Assembly (NCBI RefSeq): GCF_025961205.1
Contig: NZ_JAOQNH010000003.1
Span: 1,106,001 to 1,170,000, forward strand
Direction of reading: 5' to 3'
DNA from: Azospirillum fermentarium
GTDB taxonomy: Bacteria; Pseudomonadota; Alphaproteobacteria; Azospirillales; Azospirillaceae
DNA length: 64,000 nucleotides
This document shows positions 59,601 to 64,000 of this stretch, piece after piece. A program made the position numbers and the translations under genes. The notes beneath the pieces are model-generated. The model saw only the letters and a program-made list of their open reading frames with translations, did no database searches and was not told the origin of the DNA. Positions within the stretch are counted from its first letter, which is position 1, and each line of letters begins with the position of its first letter.

Positions 59601-62600
59601 TGTCGCCGGTGGAGGAACCGACAAGGCTGTTGCCGGCGGTGATGAAGCCGGTGCGCCCGCTGGTGCCGTTGCCCCAGGTCATGGCCCCAGCCGAGGCCGC
59701 CGTGCCGTTCATCCAGTTGGTGGACCGGACGATGTAGTTCCCGTCGTCCAGCACCTGGATCAGGTTGCCGATCCGGTCGCCGGGGGTGGTGCCGACCAGA
59801 CTGTTGGCGGACGTGACCGGCCCCGCCAGCCCCACCCCGTCCCCGCGGCCCCAGAACACGAACCCGGCGCTCGTCGCCGTGCCGTTGGCCCAGGAATAGT
59901 GACTCACCAGGTAATTTCCGCTCGGAAGGGCGGTGAACGTCACCATGGGCAGTTCGGACGCCGACGTTCCGACCAGACTGTTGGTGGGAGAGACGATGCC
60001 GGTGACACCACCCGTTCCGCTGCCCCAGGTGATGGCCCCCGCCGACGTGGCCGCCCCGTTGTTCCAGCTCCGGGAATAGACGAGGTAGTTGCCGTTGGTC
60101 ACCGACGTGACGATGCTCCAGCCCACCTCATCGTTGGCCGTGGAGCCGATCAGGCTGTTGCTGGCGGTGATGAGGCCGGCGACACCCGCCGTCCCGCTGC
60201 CCCAGGTCACCGCACCCACCTTGGTGGCCGCACCGTCGCTCCAGCTCGTCGAGCTGACCACGTAATTGCCGTTGGTCAAGGTGACGATGTTGATCCCGAC
60301 CTGATCGTTGGACGAGGAGCCGATCAGGCTGTTGCTGGCCGACACGATGCCGGCGACACCCGCCGTGCCGCTGCCCCAGGTGACCGCCCCCGCCGAGACC
60401 GCCGTGCCGTTGGTCCATGCCGCCGAATAGGCCAGATAGTTGCCGTTGCCGAGCGTCTTGATATAGGCGCCGATCCGATCGAACTCCGATGTCCCGACCA
60501 GGCTGTTGGTGGGGGAAATGACGCCGGCGGCGGGGGCCGTACCGTTGATCCAGACCGCAGCCCCCGCCGAGGCCGCCGTGCCGTACGACCAGTTCGTCAG
60601 GGTGACCACATAATTCCCATTGCCGAGCGCGCTGAAATCCACACTGGACCCGTCCCCGGCGGACGAGCCGACAAGGCTGTTGGTGGGCGACACGATGCCG
60701 GAAACACCCGCCGTGCCGTCGCCCCAGGTGATCGCTCCCGCCGTGGCCGCCGTGCCGTTGGTCCAGAAGCGGCTCAGCACCAGATAATTGCCGGAACTCA
60801 ACGTCTTGTTATCCGTCGAGAGCCCGACCATGTCTCCCGCAGAGGAGCCGACAAGGCTGTTGGTGGGCGACACGATGCCGGAAACACCCGCCGTGCCGCT
60901 GCCCCAGGTGACCGCCCCCGCCGAGGCTGCCGTGCCGTTGGTCCACGTGTATGACGACACGAGGTAGTTGCCGTTGCCGGCAAGCTGGGTCACGCTGTAG
61001 CCCACCATGTCCCCGGCGGAGGTGCCGACCAGACTGTTGGCGGCGGAAAGGATGCCGGACACCCCGCTGACGCCGCTGCCCCAGGTGACCGCCCCCGCCG
61101 AGCTGGCGGTGCCGTTCTTCCAGGAATAGTTGTTCAGAAGAAAGTTGCCGCTGGGAAGCTTGGTGATCATCATGCCGGTGCTGCCCAGGCCGTCGGCTGC
61201 GGCGGCACCGTGCAGGGTGCTGATGAGGGCGCCGGTCAGCCCATCGTAGAGATAGACCGCCCCGGCATTGCTGGCGACGAAATCGTCGCCGGGGGCGGTG
61301 ACGATGACGTTGCCGTTGGCCAGCACCACCATTTTCGTGCCGAAGCCGTTGCCGGCGGCGGCGTTGGGATCCACGAACTCGCTTTGCGCCGGGCCGGGGG
61401 CGCTGGTGCTGATGACGATGTTCTTGGGATCGAGCAGCAGGGAGCCGGCGGCGCCGGACGGCGCGGAGGCATCGCCCGTGCCGGCGAAGGTCAGCGTGTC
61501 ACGGGACGACACCTCGATCAGCCCGCCGTTGCCCCCCCGTGCCCCGGCGCGGGCCGAGGCGCTGCCGTAATAATCGGTGGCGCCTTCCGACCACACGATG
61601 ATCCGCCCGCCGTCGCCCGCCGCCCCCGTCGCGTCGGCCCGCAGCGCCGTCGTCGGGCTGACCCGCGTCGTTGCCGCCTTCAGCATGAGGCCCGAGCCCT
61701 GGTAATCGCCGCCGATACGGATCGACCCGCCCCCGGCCCCGCCCGATGCATCCACCGCGGCATCCACCAGCGTGATCGCCGCGGCGAACAGATCGGCCGA
61801 ACCGCCGGCCTGCCCGCCCGTCACGTCGTGCCGGCCAGACGAGAACAGGGTGGACTCCGCCTGGGTTCCGGTGACCGACACCGCACCGCCGCGGGTCGTG
61901 CCCCGCGCCGACAGCGTGGACTTGGACGGGGCGATGTAGCCCTTGCCGAATTCGACCGCCACCGTGCCACCAGCCCCGGCGGTGCCGTCAGCCGACACCC
62001 GGCCCTGGTTCGACACGCGGCTGCCCCGCACCGTCACCGCGCCGCCGCGGCTGCCCGACGCCGACAGCGTGCCGGTGTGCATCACCACGCCGTCGGGTGC
62101 GGCAACGTCGATACGGCCCCCGTCGCCGACGGCGGTCTTCGCCTCCACCGTGCCGGCGGTGCTGACATGGCCGCCCGTTGCCGACAGCACCACCCGGCCG
62201 CCGCGCGTTTCCACGCCTGTCGCCCGGATCAGCCCGCCGTTGTTGCCGGCCAGCGCGTAGACGTTGCCGCCCGCCGCCTTCAGCTCCGCCGTCGCCGCCT
62301 CGACCAGGCCCGAGGTCTCCACGGCACCATCAGTGGTGCCGACCCGCACCAGCACGCGCTCGCCGTCGGCGCCGCCCTCGCTCAGCAGCACCTCGGTGCC
62401 CGATGCCAGCGCCGCTGTTCCCCTGGGCGCGCTGATCTGCCCCTTGTTGACCACCGTGCGGGCGATCAGCACCACGTCGCCGCCCGCAGCGCTGATCTTG
62501 CCCAGATTGGTGACGCTGCCGCCGCTCTCCCCCCTGAACAGCAGGCTGCCGCCAGCCATGAAATGCTCGTTCAGCACGTCGAGCGTGGACGCGACGAAGC

Positions 62601-62979
62601 TGCCGCCGGTCACCACCACGCCGCTCTCGCCGATCACCACGCCCTGCGGGTTGACCAGATACAGGGAACCGGTGGCCTTCAGCGTGCCGAGGATTTGCGA
62701 CAGGTTGCCCCCGGTCACCCGGTTCAGCGTGGCGCCGCTGCCGTTGTTGACCTGGACCGTGCCGCCCTGCCCGATGGAGAAGTCCCGCCAGTTGACCACG
62801 CCGCGCGCCGTCGTCTGGTCGATGGTCATCACCGCACCGGACTGGCCGATGCTGCCTGCCCCGGCGACGAAGGCGCCCTGCGCCGGCAACACGGGGGTCT
62901 GCGCCTGGGCCAGGCCCGTGGTCACGGGCAGCATGGCGACCGTCGAAAGCAAAATCGCCCGGAACATTCCTACACCCAT
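56611..62979 (-). CDS. Giant FHA-type adhesin (TpsA) with sixteen 58-residue repeats
   Basis: 2122 residues from ATG 62979 (ATG 62967 is the alternative). Signal peptide ending AQAQ, then the haemagglutinin TPS domain (~residues 25-280) with VNWRDFSIGQGGTVQVNNGS and LVNPQGVVIGESG, the NPNG-type motif. Beta-helical GGAVTV-type repeats follow (~280-580), then sixteen ~58-residue units with the core NSLVGSS-ND-VG and TNGNYLV, resembling repeats I recall as DUF5650; then a second beta-helix-like part, a long polyproline tract, PVTPPV repeats and a ~220-residue C terminus. Secreted via TpsB; adhesion is the family role. Confidence 0.87.
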   Translation of the reverse strand: MGVGMFRAILLSTVAMLPVTTGLAQAQTPVLPAQGAFVAGAGSIGQSGAVMTIDQTTARGVVNWRDFSIGQGGTVQVNNGSGATLNRVTGGNLSQILGTLKATGSLYLVNPQGVVIGESGVVVTGGSFVASTLDVLNEHFMAGGSLLFRGESGGSVTNLGKISAAGGDVVLIARTVVNKGQISAPRGTAALASGTEVLLSEGGADGERVLVRVGTTDGAVETSGLVEAATAELKAAGGNVYALAGNNGGLIRATGVETRGGRVVLSATGGHVSTAGTVEAKTAVGDGGRIDVAAPDGVVMHTGTLSASGSRGGAVTVRGSRVSNQGRVSADGTAGAGGTVAVEFGKGYIAPSKSTLSARGTTRGGAVSVTGTQAESTLFSSGRHDVTGGQAGGSADLFAAAITLVDAAVDASGGAGGGSIRIGGDYQGSGLMLKAATTRVSPTTALRADATGAAGDGGRIIVWSEGATDYYGSASARAGARGGNGGLIEVSSRDTLTFAGTGDASAPSGAAGSLLLDPKNIVISTSAPGPAQSEFVDPNAAAGNGFGTKMVVLANGNVIVTAPGDDFVASNAGAVYLYDGLTGALISTLHGAAAADGLGSTGMMITKLPSGNFLLNNYSWKNGTASSAGAVTWGSGVSGVSGILSAANSLVGTSAGDMVGYSVTQLAGNGNYLVSSYTWTNGTAASAGAVTWGSGTAGVSGIVSPTNSLVGSSAGDMVGLSTDNKTLSSGNYLVLSRFWTNGTAATAGAITWGDGTAGVSGIVSPTNSLVGSSAGDGSSVDFSALGNGNYVVTLTNWSYGTAASAGAAVWINGTAPAAGVISPTNSLVGTSEFDRIGAYIKTLGNGNYLAYSAAWTNGTAVSAGAVTWGSGTAGVAGIVSASNSLIGSSSNDQVGINIVTLTNGNYVVSSTSWSDGAATKVGAVTWGSGTAGVAGLITASNSLIGSTANDEVGWSIVTSVTNGNYLVYSRSWNNGAATSAGAITWGSGTGGVTGIVSPTNSLVGTSASELPMVTFTALPSGNYLVSHYSWANGTATSAGFVFWGRGDGVGLAGPVTSANSLVGTTPGDRIGNLIQVLDDGNYIVRSTNWMNGTAASAGAMTWGNGTSGRTGFITAGNSLVGSSTGDRVGSNAAVVLSGGAYVIAATDWSNGSVASAGAVTWISGAAGLTGTISTANSLVGTAAGDSVGTNIITLANGNYLVSSYKWSNGTAATAGALTWASGTAVLTGVVSHTNSLIGSSTNDQIGVLASVKTLANGDYLVMSSRWANGTAASAGAVTWGSGTAGVSGVVSVSNSLIGSSANDKIGATFTALTNGSYLVSSGAWVNGTAVSAGAATWISGTAAVTGIVSAANSLVGSSTNDRVGGSITTLTNGGYLVTAFGWMNGTVTSAGAVTWGSGTAAITGVVSAANSLVGTSVNDRVGSMTTVLANGSYLLTTAGWSNGTATSAGAITWGSGTAPLTGAVSAANSLVGGTANDKVGNVTVLADGSYVVISSSWQSGTATSAGAITWGSGTAPLTGVVSAANSLVGSSANARVGSTYSYATSGVLIAAAASEGIGGRVTVGLPLSLVTYAMRPSQTVTMHPGALTAVLNTGTALTLQASNDITVDSAVTVNNPSGNGGALTLQAGRSILLNAGITTDNGALTLIANDLAANGVVDAHRDVGDAVIAMATGTAINAGTGDVTIELRPGTGNTNRGAGAITIGGLTAGTASILNLGASTGNDIIVNGTVSVSGTGDALVMAADTGVFTNNAGASALSAANGRFLVYSSDSTTTTVGGLNVGGVSNKTYANYAPGSVTETGSQIIYANQAPPPPPPPPPPPPPPPPPPPPPPPPPPPPPPPPPPTVDPPVTPPVVQPPVTPPVTEPPIVNPPVTPPVVQPPVTPPVTEPPVIEPPVTPPVVNPPLTEPPVVPPVVTPPVVETPMPPAVLPPAPPPVVRLPTATVIGGTAAIGTSAPATINGGVTVAPVTALVNAGPSAPAAAAPAPGGTASVAVTTTATASVAPPPRSSGSGVRDGDGIVTVQVSVAASAPAPGGNPPPAPSGRVEASVSAGGFQVVYSQPAANAVTGGGTARTEGESGGGAMAGASSFSTFRAEEQPAVTIVADGNASSTSGQAAVEKKDQ
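57196..57555 (-). repeat. Polyproline tract and PVTPPV repeats in the adhesin
   Basis: 57445-57555 is a (GGN)n stretch on the + strand that encodes ~37 consecutive prolines; 57196-57440 is a degenerate GGCGTCACCGGAGG-type repeat encoding PPVTPPVVQPP units. Both are slippage-prone but keep the frame because the units are multiples of three. They form a stiff spacer before the C terminus. Confidence 0.82.
58340..61200 (-). repeat. Sixteen ~175-bp repeats encoding the adhesin 58-residue units
   Basis: The block encoding NSLVG (or NSLIG) recurs sixteen times at ~175-bp spacing from about 58398 to 61027 (+ strand GACCAGGCTGTTGG-like). Copies vary in sequence, so this is an old expansion rather than a recent identical array. 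Twelve of the sixteen units contain Trp-x-Asn-Gly-Thr/Ser. Confidence 0.82.
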
Positions 62980-63612
62980 CGCTCGTGCACCTTTCCGCAA
63001 AACCCGGCCTCCGCCAGCCGCCATCGCATGGCGGCAGCGTTGATTCCTCCGCCCGCCTTGGGCGGCGGGCGGAGACATGACTTGTCCATTCGGTGATGAG
63101 AGCACCTTTTCCCGAACACCGAAGCATCACCCCCCAATCGGGGTTTGATATCACGGGATAGCCACATAATAATAATCAGGAATGCACCGCCAATCAATCA
63201 AATACCATAAATAAAAACTTTCATTTCTTTCGTTTATTTCATTTCTTTCGCGGCTTTTTCTCGTATTATTGACTATACAATCGGATAAGATGCAAAAATC
63301 TTCTCTTCTAACTTATTTCCATCAATAATAATCATAGGTTTTATTAGCGTTTCCGGCTGTATTATGGCAGCCTCACCCGACTTGTCGGGTTGCGGAACGT
63401 TGCTGGGATTTGAGCTGTTGGGCCATTGCTGAGTATGGCCCCTGGTTCGAGCGGCGATTGGCGCCGTCGGGGAGCTGTGGTCCAGCTGACGCAGACCCGT
63501 CCGGCGCAGCCATGGACAGCCTAAAGAACCCGGCGGGCTGAGGCCTGTCAACCCCAACGCCGCCCGTGGCGGTGGCCCGTCAGGGCCAGGGTTGACGGGC
63601 CTCCGAGGCTCG
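62980..63612. other. Adhesin promoter region and GC-rich hairpin segment
   Basis: 633 bp without a supported gene. 63150-63370 is AT-rich and holds the direct-repeat motif at 63219-63249 (two copies of TTTCATTTCTTTCG, 18 bp apart). ACCCGAC-TT-GTCGGGT (63375-63390) is a short hairpin. 63540-63605 contains a nested inverted repeat, GCCTGTCAACCC near 63544 pairing with GGGTTGACGGGC near 63590, next to the transposase relic and perhaps part of the decayed element. Confidence 0.5.
63219..63249 (-). promoter_or_regulatory. Direct-repeat motif upstream of the adhesin operon
   Basis: On the minus strand two copies of CGAAAGAAATGAAA lie in direct orientation 18 bp apart, 240 bp before the adhesin start. 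28 of 31 bases recur at 51406-51436 before the glycosyltransferase pair. Direct repeats suit an OmpR-family regulator such as the one encoded at 51515-52240. Confidence 0.5.
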
Positions 63613-63798
63613 CTACCGCAGTTGCCTGGGCCGGGCGGAGTGGTCCTGGCAATCGTCCACTCCACGCTTGCGCCATTTGCGGATGGTCTCGCCGCTCACG
63701 CCGTAGCGGTTGGCCAGCACACCCGTGGGTTCGTTGGACAAGGCAATGGCGGCGCGCACGGCCGGGGTGGTGCGGACATTGGGGTGGATTTGGTACAT
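63613..63798 (-). pseudogene. IS481-family transposase, N-terminal relic
   Basis: 61 residues only: IHPNVRTTPAVRAAIALSNE and ANRYGVSGETIRKWRKRG form the N-terminal helix-turn-helix of IS481 transposases, followed by DDCQDHSARPRQLR and a stop. The DDE catalytic domain is absent, so the copy is dead. The upstream 50 bp (to ~63850) resemble an IS481 end, but no matching second end was found in the window. Confidence 0.75.
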
Positions 63799-63882
63799 GG
63801 TGGCTCTTCCGGGCTGGAACCGCCCGAATGATTCCGATGTGATTCCGGAAGCGGTCTGGAGCGGGGTGGTCCGGACAGCAAA

Positions 63883-63915
63883 AAGCCGCTGATTTCTTTT
63901 GGAAATCAGCGGCTT
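63883..63915 (-). terminator. Rho-independent terminator of tRNA-fMet
   Basis: AAGCCGCTGATTTC (63883-63896) pairs perfectly with GAAATCAGCGGCTT (63902-63915). Read on the minus strand the stem is followed by a T run (63884-63880), seven bases after the tRNA CCA end. Confidence 0.85.
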
Positions 63916-63921
63916 AATGTT

Positions 63922-63998
<77 letters not shown>

Positions 63999-64000
63999 GG

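Noticed and set aside
58340..61200. CRISPR or satellite array
   Set aside because: The ~175-bp periodicity is explained by adhesin coding repeats on the minus strand.
63273..63665. 130-codon minus-strand frame between the adhesin promoter and the IS481 relic
   Set aside because: Pro/Ser/Arg-rich translation without domain or RBS; it overlaps the relic in another frame and spans hairpin DNA.

Overview
The window is GC-rich chromosomal DNA with short AT-rich islands at operon borders. Alphaproteobacterial Mic60-like proteins, a PmtA-type phospholipid methyltransferase and EcfG-type stress promoters (GGAAC-N17-GTT) point to an alphaproteobacterium. The overall gene content suggests Rhodospirillales and perhaps an Azospirillum relative; that last step is inference.

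Region 1 (1-7490, + strand) is a catabolic operon: a DctP-DctQ-DctM TRAP importer (DctP cut by the window edge), two sugar-acid type dehydrogenases, a transketolase and a glycerate 2-kinase. It fits uptake of a C3-C4 hydroxy or sugar acid that ends as 2-phosphoglycerate. Region 2 (7545-11102) holds a lone Hsp70/YegD-like ATPase and an MFS exporter divergent from a LysR regulator.

Region 3 (11471-38844) is the striking part and is dense in envelope genes, many without a known family. A + strand operon encodes a periplasmic anchored protein, a fused MlaF-MlaE phospholipid ABC transporter, a Mic60/mitofilin-like protein and an MlaA homologue, with no MCE protein (MlaD) and no MlaC. Next to it on the - strand are an SH3b coiled-coil protein, a small membrane protein and an RND pump with adaptor but no outer-membrane factor. 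Then come a second Mic60-like protein, PmtA, a TPR membrane protein and a seven-gene - strand operon: orphan peptide-binding protein, TPR protein, Gly/His-rich protein, pentameric ligand-gated ion channel homologue, CheW-like scaffold, poly-HAMP chemoreceptor, and MscS channel with a cyclic-nucleotide-binding domain. A second MlaA closes the region. I read this as a candidate envelope lipid-transport and membrane-shaping system beside an ion-channel/chemosensory system.

Region 4 (38908-47270) is a general-stress block: two DUF892 ferritin-like proteins, a KGG-repeat protein, a YghA-like SDR, a DUF6496-like protein, a glycogen debranching enzyme and TreZ, with EcfG-type promoters before three of them. 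A complete IS5-family element sits exactly at the stop codon of the second DUF892 gene.

Region 5 (47403-62979, - strand) is a two-partner secretion locus: a 2122-residue FHA-type adhesin with sixteen 58-residue repeats, its TpsB porin, a 7TMR-DISM hybrid-free sensor kinase and OmpR-type regulator, then two TPR glycosyltransferases (one GT41/OGT-like). The adhesin and the glycosyltransferase pair share a 31-bp upstream motif. Region 6 (62980-64000) holds an AT-rich promoter region, an IS481-type transposase relic and an initiator tRNA-Met with its terminator.
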